DNA of 64,000 nucleotides from Alkalitalea saponilacus (GTDB lineage Bacteria > Bacteroidota > Bacteroidia > Bacteroidales > Marinilabiliaceae), in assembly GCF_900168165.1 (NCBI RefSeq), contig NZ_FUYV01000012.1, forward strand, positions 1 to 64,000. Reading direction: 5' to 3'. The notes beneath the pieces were generated by a model, which was not told the origin of the DNA, searched no databases, and saw nothing but the letters and a program-made list of their open reading frames with translations. The translations under genes were made by a program, and so were the position numbers. How positions within the stretch are numbered: the stretch's first letter is position 1; the number at the start of each line of letters is the position of its first letter. Positions 43,101-51,722 of this stretch are shown here, one piece after another.

Positions 43101-43868
43101 ATGACCTTTCTGGATATCCGACTCATCGACATAATAGATATTGTACTGGTGGCTTACCTGATGTACCGCCTCTACAAGCTGATTAAAGGGACTGTTGCAC
43201 TTAATATTTTCATTGGTATTTTTGCTTTTATTGTATTCTGGTTAATGATTAAGGCATTAAACATGCAATTATCATCTACCATTCTCGATAACTTTGTAAA
43301 TGTGGGTGTGCTTGCAATCATCATTGTGTTTCAGCAGGAAATACGGCGATTTTTACTGCTTCTAGGTAGCCGGTATAATTTGGCAGGTTTCTCGTTCGAT
43401 AACCTATTTGCCATGAAAACACCCGGCATGATGAGCATATACATAAAACCGGTGGTTCGCTCGTGCGAGGAGTTTGCCAAAACAAAAACAGGTGCATTAA
43501 TTGTGATAACCAGAAAATCGGAACTGATTGATTTTGTGCAGACCGGGGAGTTGATTAACGCGGTTATTTCGCGTCAGTTGTTAAAGTCCATCTTTTTTAA
43601 AAATGCACCAATGCACGATGGTGCTGTAATCATCAGTCAGAGTAAAATAAAGGCTGCCGGATGCATTTTACCGGTTTCTCAAAATATGGATGTTCCCAAG
43701 CACATTGGTTTGAGGCATCGGGCGGCAATGGGAATTACCGAGTCAACGGATGCTACAGCCATTGTGGTTTCAGAAGAGACCGGACGAATTTCATTTTTTA
43801 GTGAGGGAAAGGGTAAGTACAATATTTCTGTAGAGGAGTTGGAAAAGTTGTTGGAAGAAAAAGTTTAA
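43101..43868 (+). CDS. cdaA: Diadenylate cyclase CdaA (c-di-AMP synthase)
   Basis: 255 residues. Three N-terminal membrane helices (about 8-25, 35-55 and 62-80) are followed by a DisA_N catalytic domain (about 95-250) with the DGA motif at 173-175 (MHDGAVII) and RHR at 205-207 (GLRHRAAMG). It makes c-di-AMP from two ATP at the inner membrane. No CdaR-type regulator follows, as is usual outside Firmicutes; instead an MscS channel gene lies 32 bases downstream. That placement fits the known link of c-di-AMP to osmotic control, though cofunction is inference. Confidence 0.96.
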   Translation: MTFLDIRLIDIIDIVLVAYLMYRLYKLIKGTVALNIFIGIFAFIVFWLMIKALNMQLSSTILDNFVNVGVLAIIIVFQQEIRRFLLLLGSRYNLAGFSFDNLFAMKTPGMMSIYIKPVVRSCEEFAKTKTGALIVITRKSELIDFVQTGELINAVISRQLLKSIFFKNAPMHDGAVIISQSKIKAAGCILPVSQNMDVPKHIGLRHRAAMGITESTDATAIVVSEETGRISFFSEGKGKYNISVEELEKLLEEKV

Positions 43869-43900
43869 AGTGTGAATCAGGTTCTATTTAACCTCAAATT

Positions 43901-45217
43901 ATGATAGATTCAGTATTACAGAACGAGGGTTGGTTGTTTCAGTTAACCGGAATTCAGTATCTTCAAATGGGTGGGGTTGCTGTTTTAACCATATTCTTAT
44001 GGATGCTGTTCGGCCGCCTCATTAAAAAAGGAGAGGAGGAGGGCACTTCGGTTGCTTTATGGATAATTCGGTTGGTATTGTTGTTGCTGGCCTTTGTGGC
44101 AGTTCTTTACATTGCCGGTTTAACCATTGCTGAGTTTTTCTCTATGCCGGTTGTGATTTTATTTGATGAAGTTCCGGTTTCACCTATTTTGGTTGTTTCT
44201 GTACTTGCAGGAATTTACTTTTTAATATTTACCAATAATTTTTTGAAATCCTCGATAACACGATTCACTTCAAAGTTTAATATTGAATCAAAAGTAGGAC
44301 GACAGGTTCATCGGTTCTTTATGATTTTCCTGTTTCTGGTTGTCGGAGGTATTTGGTTAAAATTTGCAGGCGAATTTTTAATTGACTTTTTTGGAGACCA
44401 ACTCTTTTCATTTGGCGACATCAAAATTACTCCGGGAGTTCTGTTTTATGTAGTTCTGGTTTTGTATGGCATCGCTGTGGCATTGCGAATTGTGGAGGTT
44501 GTATACACGCGACAGGCACAGAAAAAAGGTTTGAGTTCCGGCCAATCAAAAAGTTTGTTTCAGATTTTAAAATATCTGATATGGCTGATAGCCGTGTTGC
44601 TGTTGCTTGATTCCATCGGTGTAAGCATCAATATGCTAATAGCCGGTTCAGCTGCCTTGTTGGTCGGTTTGGGGTTTGGTATCCAGGGCTTGTTCAATGA
44701 CTTTGTTTCGGGACTGGTCATTCTCTTTGAGGGTATAATAAAGGCAGAAGATGTTGTTGAACTGGAGTCTGGTGTAGTTGGTAGGGTTTTGGAAGTAGGT
44801 TTACGTACGTCAAAAATCAGAACCCGGGATAACATTATCATGATTGTTCCCAACAACAAATTTGTAAGCGATAAAGTAATAAACTGGAGTTACAACGAAC
44901 CACGCACCCGTTTTTCAGTTGATGTTGGTGTGGCTTATGGTTCGGATGTCAGGCTTGTTGAGAAACTCCTGTTAGAGGCTGCCAGAGAATGCGAAGATGT
45001 TATTCGTGATGATGAAACCATCGTTTTGTTTACTGATTTTGGAGATTCTTCTCTCGATTTCAGGCTTTTATTTTGGATTGATGATGTGTTTTTAGTAGAA
45101 AGAATACGGAGTAAATTGCGTTTTGCAATAGATGCAAAATTCAGGGAACATAACGTTACCATTCCTTTCCCTCAGCGGGATTTGCATTTAAAATCAGGGT
45201 TTGTTAAAGAAGTTTAG
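43901..45217 (+). CDS. MscS-family mechanosensitive channel
   Basis: 438 residues with six predicted membrane helices over the first 270 residues. The pore helix and beta-domain entrance are ALLVGLGFGIQGLFNDFVSG (near 250-269), followed by FEGIIKAEDVVELESGVVGRVLEVGLRTSKIRTRDN and IVPNNKFVSDKVINWSYN, the typical MscS beta-domain. A soluble alpha/beta domain ends in FREHNVTIPFPQRDLHLK. It should open under membrane tension to release osmolytes. It is the third gene of the folP-cdaA transcript and ends two bases before the next start. Confidence 0.92.
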   Translation: MIDSVLQNEGWLFQLTGIQYLQMGGVAVLTIFLWMLFGRLIKKGEEEGTSVALWIIRLVLLLLAFVAVLYIAGLTIAEFFSMPVVILFDEVPVSPILVVSVLAGIYFLIFTNNFLKSSITRFTSKFNIESKVGRQVHRFFMIFLFLVVGGIWLKFAGEFLIDFFGDQLFSFGDIKITPGVLFYVVLVLYGIAVALRIVEVVYTRQAQKKGLSSGQSKSLFQILKYLIWLIAVLLLLDSIGVSINMLIAGSAALLVGLGFGIQGLFNDFVSGLVILFEGIIKAEDVVELESGVVGRVLEVGLRTSKIRTRDNIIMIVPNNKFVSDKVINWSYNEPRTRFSVDVGVAYGSDVRLVEKLLLEAARECEDVIRDDETIVLFTDFGDSSLDFRLLFWIDDVFLVERIRSKLRFAIDAKFREHNVTIPFPQRDLHLKSGFVKEV

Positions 45218-45219
45218 TT

Positions 45220-46080
45220 ATGAGAATAGCAATATGTGGTATAAGCGGACTCATTGGCAACGCTGTTGCCAATGAGTTTCGTTCTGCGAACGATGAAGTC
45301 ATTCCCATTTCAAGGAGCGACTTGTCCAAAGGAACCGAACATCTAAAGAACCTTCTTGAAGGAACTTCGGCAGTTGTTAATCTTGCCGGTGCACCCATTG
45401 CAAAGAGATGGACTAAGAAATGGAAAGAGGAAATTTATAGCAGCCGGGTAAATACCACACGTGCCATTGTTGAGGCAGTCAATCAAATGGAGAATCCTCC
45501 AAAGGAGTTTGTTTCAGCATCGGCAGTTGGTATATATGATACCATTTCGGTACATGATGAGTTTTCATTAAATTATGCAGGAGATTTTTTATCCAAAGTT
45601 TGTCAAAATTGGGAAGGTGAAGCTTTAAAATTGGATTCAAAACGGGTTAGACTAACCATTTTCAGATTGGGAGTGGTGCTTTCTAAAAAAGGCGGAGCTT
45701 TAAAACAAATGTTGTTACCGTTTAAACTTGGCCTTGGTGGACCCATAGGTTCAGGTGAACAATTTTTTCCATGGATTCATTTATCCGATGTTGTAAGAGC
45801 CGTTTCCGGTGCGGTTAAAATTCCCAAAGCTACAGGTATATATAATCTGGTTGCGCCTGAGATACTTAACAATCGTCAGTTTACCTCCACCTTGGCCAAA
45901 ACTTTAAAAAGACCGGCCATTTTTCCCGTTCCGGTTTGGGGACTGAAACTTCTGTTTGGTGAAGGGGCATCTGCTCTTTCCGAAGGCCAGCAGGTGATTC
46001 CCCAACGGTTACTTGCTGATGGTTTTGATTTTTCATTTCCAACTTTAGAGCGTGCATTAAGAAAAGAGTTGAATAAGTAG
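45220..46080 (+). CDS. TIGR01777 family NAD-dependent epimerase
   Basis: 286 residues. NAD motif GISGLIGNAVA (7-17), VVNLAGAPIAKRWTKKWKEE (near 50-69), FVSASAVGIY (near 99-108), FRLGVVLSKKGGALKQM (near 152-168) and FPWIHLSDVVRAV are the family markers of YfcH-like proteins. The reaction is not known. It overlaps no gene but begins two bases after mscS, so it is the last gene of the folP-cdaA-mscS operon. Cytoplasmic. Confidence 0.92.
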   Translation: MRIAICGISGLIGNAVANEFRSANDEVIPISRSDLSKGTEHLKNLLEGTSAVVNLAGAPIAKRWTKKWKEEIYSSRVNTTRAIVEAVNQMENPPKEFVSASAVGIYDTISVHDEFSLNYAGDFLSKVCQNWEGEALKLDSKRVRLTIFRLGVVLSKKGGALKQMLLPFKLGLGGPIGSGEQFFPWIHLSDVVRAVSGAVKIPKATGIYNLVAPEILNNRQFTSTLAKTLKRPAIFPVPVWGLKLLFGEGASALSEGQQVIPQRLLADGFDFSFPTLERALRKELNK

Positions 46081-46207
46081 AGTATGATGCACTTGTGCGA
46101 AGTAATGGTGCTTGTGTTTATGGTGCTGTTATTCGCTTGTTTTGGGAGTACTTCAGACAAATTATTAAAACAAACTTTGTTAATAAAACTCAAAATATGG
46201 TTATTAT

Positions 46208-46238
46208 AAAAAAGGTTCCCAGAATGGGAACCTTTTTT
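46208..46238. terminator. Bidirectional Rho-independent terminator
   Basis: A 13-bp perfect stem (AAAAAAGGTTCCC / GGGAACCTTTTTT) with an AGAAT loop lies 127 bases after the epimerase and 115 before the end of the convergent xerD. The A and T ends make it work in both directions. Confidence 0.92.
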
Positions 46239-46353
46239 AACATTTTCTATCCACAGATATTTTCTTCAATTTTTCAAATTAAATAAACCGAAAACTTATC
46301 TGTGTTACATTATCTATGGAAATCCTATTCGATATAATATAATAAATAATGCT

Positions 46354-47253
46354 CTAAGTTCTTGGATGATATTGTATAATGGTATTTTTTAAATATTCTT
46401 TGTCCAAATGCGTATAGATTTCAGTTGTTATAATTGACTCATGACCAAGCATCTCCTGTACCGCACGCAAATTTGCACCGCCATCGATCAAGTGTGTTGC
46501 AAATGAGTGACGGAATGTATGCGGACTGATGTTTTTCTCAAGATTCAATTTCCGGGTAATGTTTTTAATGATGGTAAATATCATTACCCTAGAGAGCTTC
46601 TTCCCTCTGCGATTAAGGAATAGTATGTCTTCATGCTCAGGATGAATCTTCAGATTGCGACGATATTCGCTGAGGTAAAGATTAATTTCCTTAATGGCTT
46701 TGGTGCTGATTGGCACCAAACGCTCTTTACTGCCTTTTCCTTCAATTTTGATGAATCCTGACTCGAAGAACAGGTTGGAAATCTTTAAATCAATTAGTTC
46801 AGATACCCTTAAACCACAGCTGTAAAGTGTTTCAAGGATTGCTTTATTACGCTGTCCTTCAGGTTTTTTGGTGTCAACTGTGTTAATAATGGTGTCAATT
46901 TCTTCAACAGAAAGAATTTCAGGCAGCTTTCTTCCTACTTTTGGAGCTTCGAGTAGTGCTGTGGGATCTTTTTCAACTTTTTCCTCAATGAGCAAAAATT
47001 TATAGAAAGATTTTATTCCGCTGATGATCCTTGCCTGAGTGCGTGGACTGATTCCTCTGCTGTTTATCCATTCCATCATCTCTTTAAGATGGCTCAGTGT
47101 GACTTTCTCCGGTTCTAATGAATAACCCTTGTCTTTTAAAAATTGAACCAACTTATATAGATCTGTGATGTAAGCATGAATAGAATTATCTGATAACCCC
47201 TTTTCTAATTTCAGATAATTTCTAAATGCACTAATTTCTGATTCCCAATTCAT
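46354..47253 (-). CDS. xerD: Site-specific tyrosine recombinase XerD
   Basis: 299 residues, typical XerD length. The N-terminal SAM-like domain (about 1-90, RNYLKLEKGLSDNSIHAYI) is followed by the catalytic domain with Arg in YSCGLRVSELIDLK, Lys in KGSKERLVPI, HxxR in SPHTFRHSFATHLIDGG, His in LGHESIITTEIYTHL and the nucleophile Tyr in that last motif. With XerC it resolves chromosome dimers at dif. No integration module or mobile element lies beside it, and it is divergent from aroQ as is common in this phylum, so it is the housekeeping enzyme. Confidence 0.93.
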   Translation of the reverse strand: MNWESEISAFRNYLKLEKGLSDNSIHAYITDLYKLVQFLKDKGYSLEPEKVTLSHLKEMMEWINSRGISPRTQARIISGIKSFYKFLLIEEKVEKDPTALLEAPKVGRKLPEILSVEEIDTIINTVDTKKPEGQRNKAILETLYSCGLRVSELIDLKISNLFFESGFIKIEGKGSKERLVPISTKAIKEINLYLSEYRRNLKIHPEHEDILFLNRRGKKLSRVMIFTIIKNITRKLNLEKNISPHTFRHSFATHLIDGGANLRAVQEMLGHESIITTEIYTHLDKEYLKNTIIQYHPRT

Positions 47254-47660
47254 AATACAATTAAAATTTAATGAATATTTCCCGTTTGTTCGTAATATAG
47301 TGAATATAAAATTTGCACTGATTAATATTTTGCTAAAATTGCGAATTTTTTTTATGTAATTGCAAATAAAATTATTAAAAGTTTCATAATCATGAAGTTT
47401 TTTATTTGAAACAGTTATCTTAATTTTGCATTGCGAAAATATTTAAAATGTGTAATTTATCATTAGTGAATTTTATATCTACTTTAAATAACGTCATGTA
47501 ATCCATTATTTATTGTGGATATTAATTCCAAATAATACTATATCATAATATGAGTACCTGTGCTACGGAAACAATGTAAAAACAAATTATAAACAGATGA
47601 AACGAGTCACGTGTCTTCGGGACGAGTTCCATGTGAACTTGAAAAATAAATTATAGAAAC
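47254..47660. other. AT-rich divergent region between xerD and aroQ
   Basis: 407 bases without a gene. It carries the candidate aroQ promoter and a long leader of about 225 bases that is less AT-rich near 47605-47640, where a GTC-TTCG-GAC-like mini-hairpin is possible. I see no tRNA, riboswitch or attachment site. Confidence 0.55.
47421..47428 (+). promoter_or_regulatory. Candidate -7 box (TAATTTTG) of aroQ
   Basis: Exact TAnnTTTG match followed by a typical CATTGCG start region. The -33 element is not clear. Confidence 0.4.
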
Positions 47661-48083
47661 ATGAAAATCCTGATAATTAATGGCCCCAATTTAAATCTAT
47701 TGGGAAAAAGAGAACCCAGTATTTATGGTACCATGTCTTTTGATCAATACTTTGATTCTCTTAAGACTTTGTACCCTATTGTTGATTTATCTTATTTTCA
47801 ATCTAACAGTGAGGGCGGTTTATTAGATTGTTTACATAAAGAAGGGTTTAATCAGGATGGAATTATTTTAAATGCGGGTGCTTATACCCATACATCTGTC
47901 GCTATTGCTGATGCAATAGCTGCTATAAATTCACCTGTAATTGAAGTCCATATCTCAAATGTATATAAACGGGAAACCTTTAGGCACCATTCTTTTTTAT
48001 CGCCTGTAGTAAAGGGCGTTATAGCAGGATTCGGAATGGAATCCTATCGTTTGGCTTTGGAAGCGTTCATTAATCAGGATTAA
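47661..48083 (+). CDS. aroQ: 3-dehydroquinate dehydratase, type II
   Basis: 140 residues, the typical type II size. The motifs are INGPNLNLLGKREPSIYG (6-23, catalytic Tyr and Arg loop), FQSNSEGGLLDCLHK (46-60), LNAGAYTHTSVAIADAI (near 71-87, Asn) and EVHISNVYKRETFRHHSFLS (near 95-114, catalytic His). It dehydrates 3-dehydroquinate in the shikimate pathway. It lies divergent from xerD and 229 bases ahead of pyk, perhaps with its own promoter. Confidence 0.96.
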   Translation: MKILIINGPNLNLLGKREPSIYGTMSFDQYFDSLKTLYPIVDLSYFQSNSEGGLLDCLHKEGFNQDGIILNAGAYTHTSVAIADAIAAINSPVIEVHISNVYKRETFRHHSFLSPVVKGVIAGFGMESYRLALEAFINQD

Positions 48084-48312
48084 ATTATGCCACATGTCTA
48101 ATTTACAATTATTTAATTATTTTTATTTGTTTCAGAGGAACATACATACAGAATAATCCTTAAAATTGAAGCTTGAAAACTCTGACATCAAATCCTCAGA
48201 TTTATTGGAGTTTTTATATTGGAAATCAGATCATTAACTATATATGATGATGTCATTTTCAATTAGTTGCATTTAATCACAGAGTCGCATAACAGAACAA
48301 TAATAAGATACG

Positions 48313-49755
48313 ATGAATTTACAAATGACCAAACACACAAAGATTGTTGCCACAATATCTGATCAACGATGTGAAGTGGATTTTATCAAACAGTTGTATA
48401 AAGCCGGAATGAATGTTGTACGGATGAATACAGCTCACTTAGACTATGAAGGGCTGACCCGGATCATCGCAAACGTTCGTCAGGTTTCAGAGAAAATTGC
48501 TATTTTAATTGACACCAAAGGACCTGAGATCAGAACGACTAAAAGTCAGGCACCAATTGAATTACAAACCGGCGATACCATATTGATTAACGGAAATCCC
48601 GATAAAGAAACCACACCTGAATGCATCAATGTTTCATATAAGAATATTGTTGAAGATGTTGCGGTTGGAAGTCACATTTTGATTGATGATGGAGAAATTG
48701 ATTTAATTGTTGTGGATTCCTCTGAAAACGGCTTGGTTTGTGAAGTCTTGAATAATGGAACGCTTGGAAGTCGTAAAAGTATAAACGTTCCAGGTGTTAG
48801 AATCAGTTTACCATCATTAACAGAAAGAGACCTTGATTTCATCAATTACGCTATTGAGAATGAAATTGATTTTATTGCTCACTCATTTGTTCGCAATGCC
48901 GAGGATGTTAAAGAAATTCAGAAAATACTTGATGCGCAGGATAGCCCGGTGAAAATCATTGCTAAAATTGAAAATCAGGAAGGTGTTGAAAACATCGATG
49001 AAATTTTGGATAATGTGTACGGTGTTATGGTGGCCAGGGGCGACCTTGGTATTGAGATTCCTCAGGAAAAAATTCCATTGGTACAACGCCAGTTAATTCG
49101 TAAGTGCGTAGAAGCCAAAAAGCCTGTAATTGTGGCAACCCAGATGCTTCACAGCATGATTTCAAATCCTCGTCCAACCCGTGCAGAGGTTACCGATGTC
49201 GCTAATGCGATTTATTATCGTACCGATGCAATCATGCTCAGCGGAGAAACTGCATACGGTAAATATCCTGTTGAAGCAGTTCGAACCATGTCTAAAATTG
49301 CAGCAGAAGTAGAGGCTGCAAAAGACTCAAGAAACGATATCCCGGTTGACTTGGTAAAACACGACATCACAGCTTACTTATGTGATACAGCCGTTAAAGC
49401 AGCCAAAGAATTGCCCATTAAAGCGGTAATGAATGATAGCTTGACTGGTAAAACAGCACGATATCTTGCTGCTTTTAGAGGCAATATGCCTGTTGTGGCA
49501 TTATGCTATAATAAGAGAGTAGGGAGGGAGTTGGCTCTATCATACGGAGTATTCCCGCGTTTAACCGAAGCTGGTAGTTCCAAGACGGAAATTATGCATA
49601 ATACACTTGTAAAACTTCAAAAGAAGAATATTCTCGATAACGATGATCTGATTGCTTATCTTGGCGGAAGTTTTGGAATAGGCGGAGGTACCACATACCT
49701 TGAGATCATTACCGTTGATGGATTACTGAATAAAATTGACAGGTACGTAGACTAA
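48313..49755 (+). CDS. pyk: Pyruvate kinase
   Basis: 480 residues, normal for the family. The barrel starts with TKIVATISDQRCE and VVRMNTAHLDY (the R-x-N-x-S site with Thr for Ser), then IDTKGPEIRT (near 74-83), a B domain (about 80-170), KIENQEGVENIDEI (near 218-231) and MVARGDLGIEIPQEKI. The MLSGETAYGKYPVEAV motif and a C-terminal allosteric-type domain follow. It makes ATP and pyruvate from phosphoenolpyruvate. The 229-base leader (48084-48312) contains no structure I recognise. Confidence 0.96.
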   Translation: MNLQMTKHTKIVATISDQRCEVDFIKQLYKAGMNVVRMNTAHLDYEGLTRIIANVRQVSEKIAILIDTKGPEIRTTKSQAPIELQTGDTILINGNPDKETTPECINVSYKNIVEDVAVGSHILIDDGEIDLIVVDSSENGLVCEVLNNGTLGSRKSINVPGVRISLPSLTERDLDFINYAIENEIDFIAHSFVRNAEDVKEIQKILDAQDSPVKIIAKIENQEGVENIDEILDNVYGVMVARGDLGIEIPQEKIPLVQRQLIRKCVEAKKPVIVATQMLHSMISNPRPTRAEVTDVANAIYYRTDAIMLSGETAYGKYPVEAVRTMSKIAAEVEAAKDSRNDIPVDLVKHDITAYLCDTAVKAAKELPIKAVMNDSLTGKTARYLAAFRGNMPVVALCYNKRVGRELALSYGVFPRLTEAGSSKTEIMHNTLVKLQKKNILDNDDLIAYLGGSFGIGGGTTYLEIITVDGLLNKIDRYVD

Positions 49756-49777
49756 TTAACAGACATATTTTTTACTG

Positions 49778-49813
49778 AAAAGCGACACAGGTAATGCCTT
49801 TGTCGCTTTTTTT
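49778..49813 (+). terminator. Rho-independent terminator after pyk
   Basis: AAAAGCGACACAGG pairs with CCTTTGTCGCTTTT (one internal mismatch) around TAATG, followed by more T residues. It lies 22 bases after the pyk stop codon. Confidence 0.88.
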
Positions 49814-50011
49814 GATTTACAACCTAGGCATCCAAGAAAACAAGAATTAATCCAAAGCAAAAACCCTCGAATTCCTTTTCATATCGACCAAAGGGAGCTA
49901 TTTCGAAAGTTTTACCGAACATTAATGATTTTCAATATGAAATTTTGTCACTGATTTCCATATAACTGCATGTTTCAGGGTAAAAAAATAACATAAAACA
50001 GAGTCCTGATT

Positions 50012-50042
50012 ATTGCATAAATAAAAAGAACCATTATCTTTG
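50012..50042 (+). promoter_or_regulatory. Promoter of the tRNA-Asp genes
   Basis: ATTG (50012-50015), 19 bases, then TATCTTTG (50035-50042), a close match to TTTG-N19-21-TAnnTTTG. It lies about 40 bases before the first tRNA. Confidence 0.7.
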
Positions 50043-50080
50043 CAACGCCTTTAAAAGAAAGGGCAACAACAAATCTTTCT

Positions 50081-50154
50081 GGTCTGGTAGTTCAGTTGGT
50101 TAGAATATCGGCCTGTCACGCCGAGGGTCGCGGGTTCGAGTCCCGTCCAGACCG
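50081..50154 (+). tRNA. tRNA-Asp (GTC), first copy
   Basis: A 74-base cloverleaf: acceptor stem GGTCTGG/CCAGACC, anticodon loop CTGTCAC with anticodon GTC, T loop TTCGAGT, discriminator G. No CCA is encoded. It shares a transcript with the second, identical copy 28 bases downstream. Confidence 0.97.
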
Positions 50155-50182
50155 CTTTAAATAATTACAGAATAGATTTGTT

Positions 50183-50256
50183 GGTCTGGTAGTTCAGTTG
50201 GTTAGAATATCGGCCTGTCACGCCGAGGGTCGCGGGTTCGAGTCCCGTCCAGACCG
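50183..50256 (+). tRNA. tRNA-Asp (GTC), second copy
   Basis: All 74 bases are identical to the first copy at 50081-50154, including discriminator G. It is followed directly by a terminator. Confidence 0.97.
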
Positions 50257-50257
50257 C

Positions 50258-50293
50258 AAAAAAAGGATAATCATTTTTGATTATCCTTTTTTT
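50258..50293 (+). terminator. Rho-independent terminator of the tRNA-Asp operon
   Basis: A-rich arm with AAGGATAATCA and T-rich arm with TGATTATCCTT form a perfect stem around TTTT, ending in seven T residues. It may also serve the convergent rsmD. Confidence 0.92.
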
Positions 50294-50322
50294 GTATCAT
50301 TATCACGGTTGATTCGTTAGAA

Positions 50323-50874
50323 CTATTCTTCAGGCTTGTTACCAAAAAATGAAAAACAAACTTTTCCGTATTTTCTCTGCTGATTAAAATTTGCAAAATC
50401 AGAAAAATTCTTGTCGGGACCATGTTCAAGAATAAATATTCCGTCAGTTTTTAACAAATTTCTATCCAGTACGGCTGGAACGATTTTCTCGAATTCCTTA
50501 AGATCAAAAGGAGGGTCTGCAAAAATAATGTCATACTGTTGATCTGACACATGATCCAGATAAGTGAAAACATCAGTTTTCACTGGTTTTATGACCTCAT
50601 TTAATTCCAGCTCATCAATACATTTTCGTATAAAACTGTAATGGTGGTAGTTCTTCTCAACAAGCGTAACTGAATTTGCCCCTCTGGAAGCAAATTCAAA
50701 TGAGATGGCACCGGTTCCGGAAAAGAGATCCAGAATATCAACAGATTCAAAATCTATGATGTTGGCCAAAATGTTGAATAAACTTTCTCGCGCCGTATCG
50801 GTTGTTGGACGTGCGCGAAAATTTTTCGGTGGAGAAAACCGCCTACCTTTTAGGTAACCACTGACTATACGCAT
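50323..50874 (-). CDS. rsmD: 16S rRNA (guanine(966)-N2)-methyltransferase RsmD
   Basis: 183 residues. It starts with MRIVSGYLKGRRFSPP, followed by RPTTDTARESLFNIL (near 22-36), the SAM motif ILDLFSGTGAISFEFASRGA (near 47-66) and the catalytic DIIFADPPFDL (near 114-124). It methylates G966 of 16S rRNA in the assembling 30S subunit. It overlaps the end of the DUF3822 gene by 10 bases, so the two are coupled. Confidence 0.95.
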   Translation of the reverse strand: MRIVSGYLKGRRFSPPKNFRARPTTDTARESLFNILANIIDFESVDILDLFSGTGAISFEFASRGANSVTLVEKNYHHYSFIRKCIDELELNEVIKPVKTDVFTYLDHVSDQQYDIIFADPPFDLKEFEKIVPAVLDRNLLKTDGIFILEHGPDKNFSDFANFNQQRKYGKVCFSFFGNKPEE

Positions 50875-51710
50875 ACCGGTAAACTTAGCAGGTTGTAAAA
50901 TGGTTGGTTGTTAATCTCTCGGAACATATGGCTGTATTGAAAATGATGTGGAATGGATACCTGCTTTACTTTTCTGATGTATCTTCTCAAATGCCTGATC
51001 ATTTCTTCTCCATTGGTATGGTAGCCGCTTATGAGAATTTCTGTATCAGCAGGCTGAAGTTTCAGTTGTTCAAAAACAAACAGCGTGAAATATATGAAAT
51101 CATTTTCTGTTTTTATGCTGTATGAATTACAGAGTTTGAGGTTATTGTTTTTAAAGGCGAACAAATCAAAGTAATTATTAGCCAGATTAATAAACAGTAA
51201 GGTTTTTTCTCTTCCACTTATATTTATTGCCAGATTACTCTCAATAACAGGAGTGTATTGATGAAAAAACAAGGGGTCTAGGAATTGACGAATCAATAAT
51301 TCATGAATAGCATTAGGAACGGCAAAAACATTGTAAGCATCTGCCATTTTAATTTTATTATAAAAAACCAGATGATCTTCAGGTATTTGATGGCAAAATT
51401 TCAGCCATTGTTCCTTTTTTGATTGCTCGAAAAGTGCTGAGGGTACCAGTGTCGACTTGTTCGTTGGCATCAAGACCAGAGTCTTTTTATAAGGTAGATT
51501 CAGTTTTTCATTTCTTAGAAAACTCTCTTCCACTTGTTGACTTAATGGTAAGGATTTGTCAAATTGTATGTGTTGAAACTGAATATATTTATTTCGCACC
51601 GGATCAAGGGTGCAAAAAGAAAATCCATCCAGAGAAATCTGGATGGATAAAAAATATGATGACGTAACACCAGGGTCAAACGTATCGTCAACAACTGAAA
51701 AGTTTGTCAT
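50865..51710 (-). CDS. DUF3822 family protein
   Basis: 281 residues, no signal peptide. The fold looks like two halves of an ASKHA type (PTNKSTLVPSALFEQ near 83-97; LLFINLANNYFDLFAFKNNN near 171-190; EILISGYHTNG near 225-235), consistent with DUF3822. Its partner and reaction are unknown, but the gene is regularly found next to rsmD in Bacteroidota and here overlaps it by 10 bases. Confidence 0.83.
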   Translation of the reverse strand: MTNFSVVDDTFDPGVTSSYFLSIQISLDGFSFCTLDPVRNKYIQFQHIQFDKSLPLSQQVEESFLRNEKLNLPYKKTLVLMPTNKSTLVPSALFEQSKKEQWLKFCHQIPEDHLVFYNKIKMADAYNVFAVPNAIHELLIRQFLDPLFFHQYTPVIESNLAINISGREKTLLFINLANNYFDLFAFKNNNLKLCNSYSIKTENDFIYFTLFVFEQLKLQPADTEILISGYHTNGEEMIRHLRRYIRKVKQVSIPHHFQYSHMFREINNQPFYNLLSLPVCV

Positions 51711-51722
51711 GATACATGTAGT

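Larger units (their letters stand above)
49756..50080. other. Intergenic region between pyk and the tRNA genes
   Basis: 325 bases. Apart from the pyk terminator at its left and the tRNA promoter at its right I see no feature. Confidence 0.6.

Noticed and set aside
46354-47253. Tyrosine recombinase as part of a mobile element
   Set aside because: It has housekeeping XerD features, and its neighbours aroQ and the epimerase are core genes; no att sites or cargo are seen.
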